Origin: Shewanella sp. c952
GTDB taxonomy: Bacteria; Pseudomonadota; Gammaproteobacteria; Enterobacterales; Shewanellaceae
Assembly: GCF_019654975.1 (NCBI RefSeq)
Contig: NZ_BPEW01000012.1
Span: 49,418-113,417, forward strand
DNA length: 64,000 nucleotides
Direction of reading: 5' to 3'
A model generated the notes under the pieces. That model saw only the letters and a program-made list of their open reading frames with translations. It did no database searches and had not been told where the DNA came from. Shown here in pieces: positions 1 through 8,445 of the stretch (position 1 is its first letter; each line of letters starts with the position of its first letter). The position numbers were made by a program, and so were the translations under genes.

Positions 1-94
1 GCATAGGTGCTAGAAAATGGCGTTTACCGTATGTTAAGTGTCCGACACTGGTCAATGCCGCGAGCACCCCTGCAAACAAAAAGTAGAAATTCAT
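1..94 (-). CDS. N-terminal fragment of a small membrane protein
   Basis: The gene runs off the left edge; only the first 31 codons are present, starting at an ATG at 92-94 on the minus strand. The peptide begins MNFYFLFAGVLAALTSVGH, a hydrophobic helix followed by a basic stretch, as expected for the first membrane segment of a small inner-membrane protein. The family cannot be named from this much sequence. Nothing else is recognised between it and the terminator at 207-228. Confidence 0.5.
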   Translation of the reverse strand, partial: MNFYFLFAGVLAALTSVGHLTYGKRHFLAPM

Positions 95-206
95 CGCACG
101 TCCCAATCCTATTTAGTATGTAAAAGACTCTGCTAGTAAAGATAGTTTACTATTTGGCACAAGTCTTAGTGTATAAGACAGGGAGTATCGCGCTAATCTT
201 ACAAAA

Positions 207-228
207 AAAGAGAGCTTCCGCTCTCTTT
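207..228 (-). terminator. Intrinsic terminator of the 134-aa secreted protein gene
   Basis: Perfect 9-bp stem (AAAGAGAGC / GCTCTCTTT) with a TTCC loop. It is followed on the minus strand by a T-run just after the stop codon at 233. The A/T tracts on both sides mean it could also work in the other direction. Confidence 0.8.
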
Positions 229-232
229 TTTA

Positions 233-637
233 TTACATGGTTGCCATCGTCCAATAATCGAGCCGCTGATCAGGCTGACTAATCACCACTTTGCATTTTT
301 CTTTATATTTCCCCATCAATGGCCCTAAGCTTTTTGAGTTAGGCATTGATGCTTTATGTTGCTTCGTTGCGACAAGAACGGCCTCATTAACGTACTCTTC
401 GGTTTGGTACTTGTTCGCAATTTCAACCGCTTGTTCACCAGAAGCTTTTAATCTATCACCCACAGCTTGCATCTGTGGGGCATTCATTGCAGCTATCGCA
501 TTTGAAGCTATCTGATAATATGCAGCACATTCAGTTAACTCTTTAGTAAGCGCATCTTCGGCATCTCCTGCTGCGGCGTTAAAAGCGAGCAGCCCAATGG
601 ACAGTGCCAGTATTTTTGGCAAAATTGTTCCAGACAT
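233..637 (-). CDS. Small secreted protein of unknown function
   Basis: 134 aa. Residues 1-23 form a signal peptide ending in FNAAAG, so the mature protein of about 110 aa should be periplasmic. It is largely helical by composition and has two cysteines (TECAAYY near residue 37, EKCKVV near 116) that could form a disulfide. I do not recognise a named family. The gene stands alone: an intrinsic terminator follows directly, and the upstream 130 bp before the next gene end is AT-rich. Composition matches its neighbours. Confidence 0.7.
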   Translation of the reverse strand: MSGTILPKILALSIGLLAFNAAAGDAEDALTKELTECAAYYQIASNAIAAMNAPQMQAVGDRLKASGEQAVEIANKYQTEEYVNEAVLVATKQHKASMPNSKSLGPLMGKYKEKCKVVISQPDQRLDYWTMATM

Positions 638-771
638 TAAAATAATCCTTTTTTATAATCGTTCGATTTAACTATTTCTACTTTAGCTTTCATTTAATAT
701 CAAGAGCAACAGTAAAAAACATGCCACTTAATTATTGGAGGGTTGAGATAAAGCGCTATATTATCAATAGT

Positions 772-1377
772 CTAAGACTGTACGTTCACCTGAAGTTTGG
801 CGCGTAATCCTTTTTTAACGTCACTCCATTCTGAATCGATAATTGAATAGACTACTGTATCCCTTATGGTGCCATTAGCTAATATCTGATGATTTCGCAA
901 AATGCCATCTTGGTTAGCACCTAAGCGGCAAATAGCCTGACGTGACACTTCATTGTGTACATGTGTACGAAATTCAACAGCTATAACATCCAATGTTTCA
1001 AACGCATAGCTCAATAACAACAGTTTGCACTCAGTATTGACCGCTGTACGTTGAACACTTTTAGCATACCATGTATGGCCTATTTCTAAGCGACGATGAC
1101 TTTGTTGCCAGTGGCATATCCTGGTACAACCTACAATCTCTCCGGAATGACGATCTCGAACAGCAAAGGCAAGCGACTCTCCTTTTTGTTCGTCCGATAA
1201 CGCTTGCTTGATGTAGTCATTCATGTCTTCGGGATTCGGTACCTTGGTATACCAAAGCTGCCACAAATCACCATCACAAACCGCAATGCTCAATGCGGGG
1301 GAATGCGCTAACGTTAAAGGCTCTAAAACAACATGTTCACCCACTAGCGCGTTGTTTCTCACTTCTTGTGCGTTCAC
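772..1377 (-). CDS. GNAT-family N-acetyltransferase (RimJ/RimL type)
   Basis: 201 aa from a GTG start at 1375-1377. An in-frame start 20 codons upstream exists, but the GTG is chosen because AGGAGG lies 5 nt before it and the upstream residues look non-coding. The protein has the RimJ/RimL GNAT layout: N-terminal VVLEPLTLAH, a central strand EIVGCTRICHW, and the acceptor region LEIGHTWYAKSVQRTAVNTE. The following FETLDVIAVEFRTHVHNEVSRQAICRLGA stretch (shortened here) is the acetyl-CoA-binding helix and last strands. It should transfer acetyl from acetyl-CoA to an amine; the substrate is unknown. Monocistronic. Confidence 0.8.
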   Translation of the reverse strand: MNAQEVRNNALVGEHVVLEPLTLAHSPALSIAVCDGDLWQLWYTKVPNPEDMNDYIKQALSDEQKGESLAFAVRDRHSGEIVGCTRICHWQQSHRRLEIGHTWYAKSVQRTAVNTECKLLLLSYAFETLDVIAVEFRTHVHNEVSRQAICRLGANQDGILRNHQILANGTIRDTVVYSIIDSEWSDVKKGLRAKLQVNVQS

Positions 1378-1508
1378 CTCAACCTCCTTTGTTTTTTTAA
1401 TTAACCTAGCATGATTAGTCAAGCAAGATAAATACAATTTACGGGTCTACATTTCCCCTTTCTTTACCCGTTAGAGTATTACTGATTATCTCTTTGCATA
1501 GCGATTTG

Positions 1509-2057
1509 CTAAATATACCGCGCAAAGTTTAATCCTGCTTTTGTCGGCTTTATATTTGCTTTTAGTGCCGCGGTACCTAGATAAAGAAATCCAACAATCT
1601 GATCAGTTTCATCAAGGCTCAAGGATTGATGCACGTTTCTATCGAAGGCTAACGCACCTGTGCGCCAAATGGCGCCAAGCCCTTGCGCAAATGCAGCCTG
1701 CTGCATTGCCATTGCTGCGCAACCGGCAGCAAGATGTTGTTCAAATTCAGGTACCTTGGGGTGTTGTTTTACTTTAGCAACCACGGTGATGACCATAGGT
1801 GCTCTTAATGGCATATTCTTGGTCTTAGCGATAAACTCTTCCTCTGCACCTTTTAATTGAGAGGCTTTGGCAAAAATAGTTCCAAGGCGTTCAAGTCCGT
1901 CACCAGTAGCAATAATAAATTCCCAAGGTGTTAAACCAGCATGATCAGGAACCCGTGCTCCTGCGTCCATAATATTCTTAAGCTGCTCATCAGTAGGAGC
2001 TGGAGCGATAAGGCGTGGGGTGGATTGTCTCGTCAATAAAAGCGTTAATGCGTCCAA
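1509..2057 (-). CDS. NAD(P)H nitroreductase, YdjA-like
   Basis: 182 aa, close to the roughly 183 aa usual for YdjA-type nitroreductases. The start appears to be TTG with AAGGA upstream. FMN-site motifs are visible: RQSTPRLIAPAPT near the N terminus (phosphate-binding Arg-Gln-Ser), DAGARVPDHAGLTPWEF, and LGTAALKANIKP near the C terminus. The family uses FMN and NAD(P)H to reduce nitro compounds or quinones and is cytosolic; the physiological substrate is generally not established. It stands alone between the GNAT gene and a doxX-like gene. Confidence 0.85.
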   Translation of the reverse strand: MDALTLLLTRQSTPRLIAPAPTDEQLKNIMDAGARVPDHAGLTPWEFIIATGDGLERLGTIFAKASQLKGAEEEFIAKTKNMPLRAPMVITVVAKVKQHPKVPEFEQHLAAGCAAMAMQQAAFAQGLGAIWRTGALAFDRNVHQSLSLDETDQIVGFLYLGTAALKANIKPTKAGLNFARYI

Positions 2058-2120
2058 CAGATTGTCCTTAAAACTGTGAAAAATAGGTAACTACGTTGAG
2101 AGTAGCAAGCCCATAAAAAA

Positions 2121-2143
2121 AATCCCACCTATTTGGTGGGATT
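2121..2143 (-). terminator. Intrinsic terminator downstream of the doxX-like gene
   Basis: 9-bp perfect stem (AATCCCACC / GGTGGGATT) with a 5-nt loop and a long T-run on the minus strand, 25 bp after the stop of the DoxX gene. Confidence 0.85.
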
Positions 2144-2167
2144 TAATAAAAGGTTCAGTTTCAGTTA

Positions 2168-2761
2168 TTAAACAATCTGGTTTTTCTTTGCAATATAATA
2201 ATCAAGGCTTGTATAGCGGCCTCCTCCCATAAAGATCAGCGCCATCAACATAAACAGATACGTGACCGCAAATTCAATACCGTTGTTTAATACAACAATA
2301 TTGCCTGAGCTGGTTAACCATTCATAATTGCCGTTTTGTTGCAAAATCTCCTTTGCTTTGTCTAGCTTCTCAGCAGACGCCAATACACTTTCATTCGCGA
2401 GCCAAGAGCTGGCATCTGCAATCGCTAACCAACCATTGTCCCAATGCACAGCAAAAGCGGCAACTAACATGGTAAAAGACAACGGAATAGCAATTAGGCG
2501 TGTCGCTAACCCTAATATTAGTAGCCCCCCACCGACAAATTCGGTACCCGCTGCCAATACAACCATTAACTCAGGAAAAGGCAAACCGAGACCCCAGTCA
2601 GGATTACCAAACCATGCAGCCGTATCGCTAAAGTGGGATAATTTATTATAACCAGCCTGCATGAGTACTGGTGCCAAATATAACCTCAATGCAAGTGGTG
2701 CAATCCCTTCAGCGTAGCGTATGGTGTTCAAAAACTTTTGATATAGTTGTGCAAGTTGCAT
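2168..2761 (-). CDS. DoxX family membrane protein
   Basis: 197 aa with four predicted membrane segments, the DoxX layout. Helix 1 carries APLALRLYLAPVLMQAGYNK, helix 2 LVVLAAGTEFVGGGLLILG, helix 3 AIPLSFTMLVAAFAVHW, and the last helix AVTYLFMLMALIFMGGG. It is longer than the minimal 130-aa DoxX proteins because of a soluble insert of about 45 residues between helices 3 and 4 (SSWLANESVLASAEKLDKAK and on). The family lies in the inner membrane and its biochemical role is poorly defined. Own terminator downstream. Confidence 0.85.
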   Translation of the reverse strand: MQLAQLYQKFLNTIRYAEGIAPLALRLYLAPVLMQAGYNKLSHFSDTAAWFGNPDWGLGLPFPELMVVLAAGTEFVGGGLLILGLATRLIAIPLSFTMLVAAFAVHWDNGWLAIADASSWLANESVLASAEKLDKAKEILQQNGNYEWLTSSGNIVVLNNGIEFAVTYLFMLMALIFMGGGRYTSLDYYIAKKNQIV

Positions 2762-2861
2762 GTCAATCCCTCGTATATTCTATTACTTCAATAGACCCTA
2801 ACAACAATAACAATCTTTCATCAGTCATCGATTAAGCTAAACCATATCGATAATATGAGCG

Positions 2862-3716
2862 CTAATCTTCTTGGCTAATTTCAGTAATCTCTGTAATGAG
2901 TGTATTCAATTTTTTATTAAACCGCTGTTTTTGTTTTGTACTGGCGAGTGCTTCGAGCTTGATTATAAGCTCGCCAAACATTTTTGAATTGTTATCAAGC
3001 ACCGCTTTGTAAGCTTTGGATTTTACGGTTTCAGGTTGAGTCATTAATAAGGTTAGGCTATGGGAAAGCGCGACTTGGTTACGGCGATTTTTTAAAGCTT
3101 GAGAAAATAGGCGGATCCAGTCGTGACGATACTCTAGCCACATGTCTAATGTGTCGCTGCGGGCAGTATTGTATTCATGTATCGCTGATTTTTGAGTCGG
3201 AGTGAGCTTGCCCATCCACTTCTTAATTCGTTTCTCAATGCGCTCGTCTGCCATCTGTACGAGCGCAGCTTGGTCCTTACCTAAGTACTTTTTATTAAGC
3301 TCTTTTTCTTCAACTCTTAATTGAGCGATAATTTGTTCGACTTGTTCATCAGACAATGAACTGATAATAGGTACTATGGATGGCTCAACAAAATCAAACA
3401 CTCTAGTCCAGTGTGATTTTGCAGAAACAACGTGGTCATTCCACGATTGTAGGGTAAAACTCTGGTGATTAAATTCAGCTAATAGCTGAGACAGTTGAGC
3501 TTGATAACGGCGGAGTTCTTGAGCGCGATGCCAAACTAAAAACTCATCTAATGCGACTTCAAACAGCTGCTGTTGCTCATCATTTAACGTGACATACTCT
3601 TCTAGTTTCCACTCGATAGCCCAGTCGAGAAAATAGTAGCCAACCTTAGTGGAACAGCCAGCAAACATAATAAGAATAAACAGCCATAAACCGAGTTTTT
3701 TCACCAATGACCCCAT
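2862..3716 (-). CDS. DUF6279-like lipoprotein
   Basis: About 284 aa if translation starts at the ATG at 3716 (MGSLVKKLGL). A GTG four codons later, with GGGGT in front, is a plausible alternative. An open frame extends upstream to 3797 but lacks signal-peptide character. The hydrophobic segment ends in a lipobox FAGC, so the protein should be a lipid-anchored envelope protein. The rest is charged and helical with conserved-looking segments VGYYFLDWAIEWKLEEYV and WMGKLTPTQKSAIHEYN, matching what I know of the DUF6279 family. Function unknown. Confidence 0.65.
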   Translation of the reverse strand: MGSLVKKLGLWLFILIMFAGCSTKVGYYFLDWAIEWKLEEYVTLNDEQQQLFEVALDEFLVWHRAQELRRYQAQLSQLLAEFNHQSFTLQSWNDHVVSAKSHWTRVFDFVEPSIVPIISSLSDEQVEQIIAQLRVEEKELNKKYLGKDQAALVQMADERIEKRIKKWMGKLTPTQKSAIHEYNTARSDTLDMWLEYRHDWIRLFSQALKNRRNQVALSHSLTLLMTQPETVKSKAYKAVLDNNSKMFGELIIKLEALASTKQKQRFNKKLNTLITEITEISQED

Positions 3717-3843
3717 TAAGATGCTTTCATCTAGCATAGAACATGGTTTGGTTTGTGGTCTAGTAACAAAATGTATAACCGTTGTAGACTCCATCAATCA
3801 TGGCTAAGTAACGATTAGATAGAACCGATGCAGCTCAAAATAG

Positions 3844-4872
3844 TTAAGAGCAGCTACCAATCAATGTCTGATATTGACGAGCACAACCTAAATAGCTCTC
3901 AGCCTGTTTGATTTTATCTGTGTCAGCATTGAGTTTTCCATCGATAGTCATGCTATCAAAAGCCATTTGCAGTGCCCAACAAACGGCAAAGACCCAATAG
4001 AGATCCACCGCTGCTGGTATCGCCTTTTGCGCATGATGGTTAAGATTTGATTGATTATTTAAATAACGTTCAATTAACCATTGTCGCTGCTTTGATGACA
4101 GCGAGTGGCTTGAAATAACAGATGCTAGATCGCATAACGGATGTGAGCTACAAGCATATTCAAAGTCGATACAGTTAAGTTTGTCTTGCACAACCAGAAT
4201 ATTAAATGGATTTAAATCCCGGTGGCTAAATTGGTTATTAATTAAACACCGTTCATGCAAAAAAAGCATCTCTGAAACGGCATCGGTTTGTGCAAGTAAC
4301 AGGTCAAACTGGTGTAACCAAGCAGCTAATGATGGAGAAGAGTCACACTGCAGAAGGAGCAATTGCTGTTGCATTTGGCTCAAGCGTGAATAATAGATCT
4401 GCCACTGTTGTTCTACTGTGATAACATTTTTAGGTATTGGTAGCTCTTTCAAACCATTCAGTAGTTGCAGCAGTAGCTGTTCAGCTTTGGGCCAACTTTC
4501 CGCGACATTTGATATAGGGTGCGAGCCATTGGCACTATTCAGATCACTCCAGCTACGATTTTCATTTTGTGCAACAAACTGACTCAAATAGAATTCTTTC
4601 TCTGGGCTTATATACACAATATTAGGCGCAAAACCTGCTTCACTGGCATCGCGCCATGCAGCGACCTCACTGCGTCGGTCACAGATCTGCGTACTTGCCC
4701 AACTATTAAGCCTTAATACCCATTCAGACTCACTGTCTTTGCTAGAGTGTATCCCTCGAACATAATAGTTACGGTTACTCAGTCCTTGAGTTAGCGACGC
4801 TATCACGCTTACCTGACTTAGCCCAACTACAGTGAGGTAGTGTGCCAACTCTTGCTTAAGCGATTCACTCAC
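3844..4872 (-). CDS. APH-fold phosphotransferase, probable thiamine kinase
   Basis: 342 aa from a GTG whose G overlaps the TAG stop of the upstream transporter (TAGTG). The open frame extends 20 codons further upstream but into that gene. Kinase motifs of the aminoglycoside/choline kinase fold are clear: SNRNYYVRG (nucleotide loop), the catalytic loop FSHRDLNPFNILVV, and the metal-binding CIDFEYACSSHPLCDLA. Such proteins phosphorylate small alcohols or amines. Its position as last gene of a TPP-riboswitch operon with a vitamin receptor and PnuC-type transporter points to thiamine (ThiK/YcfN role), trapping imported thiamine as the phosphate. The substrate is inferred from context. Confidence 0.75.
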   Translation of the reverse strand: MSESLKQELAHYLTVVGLSQVSVIASLTQGLSNRNYYVRGIHSSKDSESEWVLRLNSWASTQICDRRSEVAAWRDASEAGFAPNIVYISPEKEFYLSQFVAQNENRSWSDLNSANGSHPISNVAESWPKAEQLLLQLLNGLKELPIPKNVITVEQQWQIYYSRLSQMQQQLLLLQCDSSPSLAAWLHQFDLLLAQTDAVSEMLFLHERCLINNQFSHRDLNPFNILVVQDKLNCIDFEYACSSHPLCDLASVISSHSLSSKQRQWLIERYLNNQSNLNHHAQKAIPAAVDLYWVFAVCWALQMAFDSMTIDGKLNADTDKIKQAESYLGCARQYQTLIGSCS

Positions 4873-5528
4873 TAGGCAATTCCTGGTGACATTGCAACAT
4901 TGCCTTGTTGAGCGTTCATTTTTCTTCGCCACATAAAGTAACCAAACACCACCATAACCACATAAAAGACGAACAGTGCAGCAGTCAACATCAAGCCTTT
5001 ACTGACATACAGATAAATAGAAACGGCATCAATCACAAACCAGTAGATCCAGTTCTCTAGCACCTTTTTTGCCACTAAGAATGTACTCATGACGGCAAAG
5101 CATGTGGTTGCTGCGTCTAAATAAGGGAAAGAGGCTTGAGTCTGATTAGCCATAAAGTAGCCAATAACAACTGACATTAAGCTTGTTCCAGCAATAAGCT
5201 TTAGATGAGTCGACAAGCTCCAGGAGACAATATTAACCCCTTCATGAGCCTTGCCACCTTTAGTCCACATCCAATAACCATAGACCGCCATTGCCATATA
5301 ATAAACGTTTAATACCGACTCCATCAGCAAAGAGACTTTCCAAAATAGCACAGTATAAATTGCCGTGCTGGTCAATGCTGCTGGCCAACACCAAACGCTG
5401 CCCTTCATGGCAAAAATAAGATAAGCCAATGCTAGTAATACCGCGATAGCTTCCCAGCCAGTAAGTGCTTGAGCATCATTAAACACGCCTGCAAAGCCTT
5501 CATTTATCAATAGCCAAAAATCTGCCAT
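4872..5528 (-). CDS. pnuT: PnuC-family transporter, probable thiamine transporter PnuT
   Basis: 218 aa starting at MADFWLL (ATG 5526-5528); the longer frame upstream is not supported by a ribosome site. It has seven hydrophobic helices and the PnuC hallmark aromatic motif in VYYMAMAVYGYWMWTKGG, followed by a second Trp-rich helix VVFGYFMWRRK. PnuC proteins are facilitators for pyridine nucleosides; the PnuT branch carries thiamine. Gene context (TPP riboswitch, TonB receptor, kinase) selects thiamine. The last base of its stop is shared with the kinase start, which implies translational coupling. Confidence 0.8.
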   Translation of the reverse strand: MADFWLLINEGFAGVFNDAQALTGWEAIAVLLALAYLIFAMKGSVWCWPAALTSTAIYTVLFWKVSLLMESVLNVYYMAMAVYGYWMWTKGGKAHEGVNIVSWSLSTHLKLIAGTSLMSVVIGYFMANQTQASFPYLDAATTCFAVMSTFLVAKKVLENWIYWFVIDAVSIYLYVSKGLMLTAALFVFYVVMVVFGYFMWRRKMNAQQGNVAMSPGIA

Positions 5529-5626
5529 GAAACCATATCTCTCTATTAAAAAATTTTTAAAGCAAAAAATAAAAAGCCACAAAGCATAATGAATACTCTG
5601 TGGCTTGTTCTATTTAACACATTTGG

Positions 5627-5887
5627 TTATTCACTATGGCTCAGATCTAACTCACCACCAATAAACTTACACACAAATACGGCTTTGCCCCACTTCTCGT
5701 GAGCGGCTTCCATCTCGGTTGCCAACATTGCCATGACTTCAGCATATTCACCACACACTTGAGTCGCCATTGCGTTAGTCACGCGATGGATATTGTCGTA
5801 GCTATCGACTCGGCCAATAAACCACTTTATTGGGTCCAAATAGTTGTCTTGTAATGGATAACAACTTATCTCTGCTGTTAACTTCAT
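5627..5887 (-). CDS. YkoF/MTH1187-like small thiamine-operon protein
   Basis: 86 aa from the ATG at 5885-5887, which has AAGG 8 nt upstream; the open frame starts 11 codons earlier without a good site. The sequence opens MKLTAEISCYPLQ, runs through LDPIKWFIGRVDSY, and ends KAVFVCKFIGGELDLSHSE. This resembles the ferredoxin-like fold of the thiamine/HMP-binding YkoF and MTH1187 (DUF77) families. In Bacillus YkoF binds the thiamine pyrimidine in an ECF-transport locus. Here it lies between the receptor and the permease, so a cytosolic thiamine or HMP binding role is inferred, not shown. Confidence 0.6.
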   Translation of the reverse strand: MKLTAEISCYPLQDNYLDPIKWFIGRVDSYDNIHRVTNAMATQVCGEYAEVMAMLATEMEAAHEKWGKAVFVCKFIGGELDLSHSE

Positions 5888-5943
5888 ATTGATGACCTTA
5901 ATATTGATAACGTGTAACAAGATTTAAACTTAATACTCAGTAA

Positions 5944-8142
5944 TTACATAAACTTAACGTTTACTGTCAGTCCTAGCTGACGCGGATCACCATAGCGTAT
6001 ATATTGCTTATCTGCCCAGCCTAAATCAGGCTCATTGCCGAAATAGAACCCACGAACACCATACTTTTCATCAAATAGATTACGTCCCCAAAGGTACGCT
6101 GACCACATATCTGCTTCATAGCCTATTTTGGCATTAAAAATTTGATAGGTATCTGATTTTGATTCATTACTATCTGAATAGTAGAAATCGCTTTTTCCAC
6201 TAGCATTTACGTTAGCAAACCAGCCAGAGTCAGTACGATAAGTTCCGCCAACACTGAAGGTAAAGTTTGGCGAATGGGCTAACTCTCTACCAGATAGATC
6301 GACCGTAGTATCTTCGTCAACGTAATATTCATAGTCACCGTAAGCAGTTTCTAGCCAACCTATGCTGCCGTAGATGCTTAAATTATCGGTTGCATACCAA
6401 GTACCGTCTAGCTCTGCACCATAGTTATGAGAACTACCTGCGTTTTCCGTATATAAATAGAATCGCTGTTGATTCTCTGAATCCTGTTGCGAAGCAGCGA
6501 CTTGCTGGTCTTGTCTATCCATGTAGAAGACAGCTAAATTTGTATTTGCTAGTCCATTAAACCACGTCGATTTCAATCCTAATTCGTAGTTATATAGAAT
6601 TTCTGTATCGTATTCCGTTTTATCTGCTAACTGATCTGGTAAAGCCATATTAAAACCGCCAGCTTTATAACCACGAGCCACTCGAATGTATGATTCATGA
6701 TTGGCAGACAAAGCCTTACTTAACGCAATATGACCGCCCCACATAGTCTCATTTGGGGTATATCTAGCATTTTTAAACTCATCATCAATCAAACGAGTTT
6801 CGTTATACTCTACATCTCGTTCTTCGACTCGCAAACCAACAGATAGAAAATAATCATTTCCAAGCTGGCTATCTAATTGTCCAAACACAGCATAATTAGT
6901 TGCTTCATAGTCAGAATCAACAGACTCATCAGGGAATCCGTTGTAAAAAGATTCTAGCGCATTTTTTTCATCTAAATTCATGGCATAAACGCCAATCAAC
7001 CAGTCGGTAGTATCTGAAAAAATCCTGCCAGACTCATTGGAGCTAAACCTAAATTCTTGAGTGAAAGTTGTTCTATCGCCTTCTTTATCCCAAGTGTAAT
7101 CATATACACATGGTGCACTGCCAATCTCATTCCAATCATCGTCATATTCTGCACATGTTTTACTTGCCCAGTAATCAGGATTAGCCCAATCGCCATCGTA
7201 GTTATGGCGAGTATCAGAGCTGGCAAACGACGTTAAAGAGGTGATCTCAAATTTTTCAGTGCCTGTGTAGGTAAATTTTAAAGAACTACCAGTGGTCTTT
7301 TGCTTATCAACACCAGGAGCATCAGTTAATGTATCGAAACCATTATTATCTAATGTCCATGCATCATAACCATTATTATAGTTTGCGTGTAAAAAGGTTA
7401 GATCAATCTCTAAATCTTCAGTGGCGTACCAGCGCAATTTTGCTCGCCCGGTAAACTCATCGCGTTTATTAGTATCACTCACGCCAAGATAGAGGTTATC
7501 TCTATAGCCATCTTGCTGGTGTTGTTGTAGTGACACTCGATAGAGTAGATTTCCAGAATCTGTCAGTGGACCAGAGCTAAAGCCGCTAAAAGTTTGCAAG
7601 TTATCATCGCCAAGTGAAACCTCGGCGCCGTTTTCAAACACATCAGTTGGATCATTACTCTTAAGGTAGATAAGACCGGCTAACGCGTTGGCACCATACT
7701 GCGTCCCCTGAGGGCCTCGCAGCACTTCTACCTGCTGCAGGTCGTACATGCTCGAAACCATGCCCAAACCTGATAGGTCGATATCATCTACAATAAAGCC
7801 TACAGAGGAGTTAGGTGCACCTTGGTACTCTTCTTGTTCACCGACACCGCGTATTTGGAAATACTTAGGACGTGAGCTGCCACCAGACCAGTTAAAATTG
7901 GCAATTGAATTTAAAACATCTTCAAAGTGCTGCGCACCTTCATCTTCAATTTGCTGTTGATCGATGACGGTAACACTCGATGGCATTTTATCTAAGCTAG
8001 TACCACGAAAATCGGAAGTAACAACCATCACTTCCATTTCGTCGTGAGGCGTATCGGTGCTGGTTTCAGACAGTGCAGGTTGTGAAATAAGCGCTGACAT
8101 AACAGCTAGCGCAACAGGAGAATAAACTTTTGGATATAACAT
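5944..8142 (-). CDS. TonB-dependent receptor for thiamine or a related compound
   Basis: 732 aa. The signal peptide covers about 1-25 (ALAVMSALISQPALS). The plug domain follows: a TonB-box-like MEVMVVTSDFRG, then SSVTVIDQQQIEDEG, FQIRGVGEQ and the conserved VEVLRGPQGTQYGANALAG. From about 170 onward there is a 22-strand-type barrel rich in aromatic pairs, ending GLTVNVKFM. The final residue is Met rather than the usual terminal Phe/Trp. Transport across the outer membrane uses TonB-ExbBD energy. The substrate is inferred as thiamine because a TPP riboswitch and a ribosome-site-masking hairpin precede the start, and PnuT and a kinase follow. Confidence 0.88.
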   Translation of the reverse strand: MLYPKVYSPVALAVMSALISQPALSETSTDTPHDEMEVMVVTSDFRGTSLDKMPSSVTVIDQQQIEDEGAQHFEDVLNSIANFNWSGGSSRPKYFQIRGVGEQEEYQGAPNSSVGFIVDDIDLSGLGMVSSMYDLQQVEVLRGPQGTQYGANALAGLIYLKSNDPTDVFENGAEVSLGDDNLQTFSGFSSGPLTDSGNLLYRVSLQQHQQDGYRDNLYLGVSDTNKRDEFTGRAKLRWYATEDLEIDLTFLHANYNNGYDAWTLDNNGFDTLTDAPGVDKQKTTGSSLKFTYTGTEKFEITSLTSFASSDTRHNYDGDWANPDYWASKTCAEYDDDWNEIGSAPCVYDYTWDKEGDRTTFTQEFRFSSNESGRIFSDTTDWLIGVYAMNLDEKNALESFYNGFPDESVDSDYEATNYAVFGQLDSQLGNDYFLSVGLRVEERDVEYNETRLIDDEFKNARYTPNETMWGGHIALSKALSANHESYIRVARGYKAGGFNMALPDQLADKTEYDTEILYNYELGLKSTWFNGLANTNLAVFYMDRQDQQVAASQQDSENQQRFYLYTENAGSSHNYGAELDGTWYATDNLSIYGSIGWLETAYGDYEYYVDEDTTVDLSGRELAHSPNFTFSVGGTYRTDSGWFANVNASGKSDFYYSDSNESKSDTYQIFNAKIGYEADMWSAYLWGRNLFDEKYGVRGFYFGNEPDLGWADKQYIRYGDPRQLGLTVNVKFM

Positions 8143-8143
8143 A

Positions 8144-8170
8144 GGACCTCAAATTTTAATTTTGAGATCC
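8144..8170 (-). promoter_or_regulatory. Hairpin masking the ribosome site of the thiamine receptor gene
   Basis: On the minus strand GGATCTCAAA pairs with TTTGAGGTCC (10 bp, one G-U) across a 7-nt loop. The 3' arm contains the GAGG Shine-Dalgarno element directly before the ATG at 8140-8142. Lying between the TPP aptamer and the start codon, it is a ready-made expression platform for translational control. Confidence 0.65.
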
Positions 8171-8206
8171 GGCAACATAAAGAAGCGATCGGGAAATGAA
8201 TTGTGG

Positions 8207-8325
8207 CCCATTCCTACGCCGGTATTAGCCGGATCAGGTTCAAAGGGTTTGTTTTTCAACATCTCAGTTAAGCCTATAAAATTACAACTTTCGCTCTATA
8301 GACTTTAACACCCCTTGGCGCGACT
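8207..8325 (-). ncRNA. TPP riboswitch (THI element)
   Basis: Reading the minus strand, the conserved TPP aptamer elements appear in order: GGGGTG (near 8310-8316), CTGAGA (near 8260-8266), CCCTTTGAACCTGATC, and GGCTAATACCGGCGTAGG (8213-8230). The middle arm is an average-length insertion. The aptamer ends about 65 nt before the start codon of the TonB receptor. High TPP should shut off the whole uptake operon. Confidence 0.95.
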
Positions 8326-8390
8326 GATTATACATGAATTTTACAAAACCATGACACCCTTCTTGCGTTACTTGAACGTTTCGCATAAAA

Positions 8391-8413
8391 AAACGCCAGA
8401 TCTACTGACGTTT
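8391..8413 (-). terminator. Intrinsic terminator after the YcfL-like gene
   Basis: Stem AACGTCAG/CTGGCGTT (one G-U) around TAGAT, followed on the minus strand by seven T residues. It ends the hinT-thioesterase-ycfL transcription unit before the riboswitch. Confidence 0.75.
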
Positions 8414-8445
8414 TATTAACATATGTGAACCTGAGCGGTTAACGC

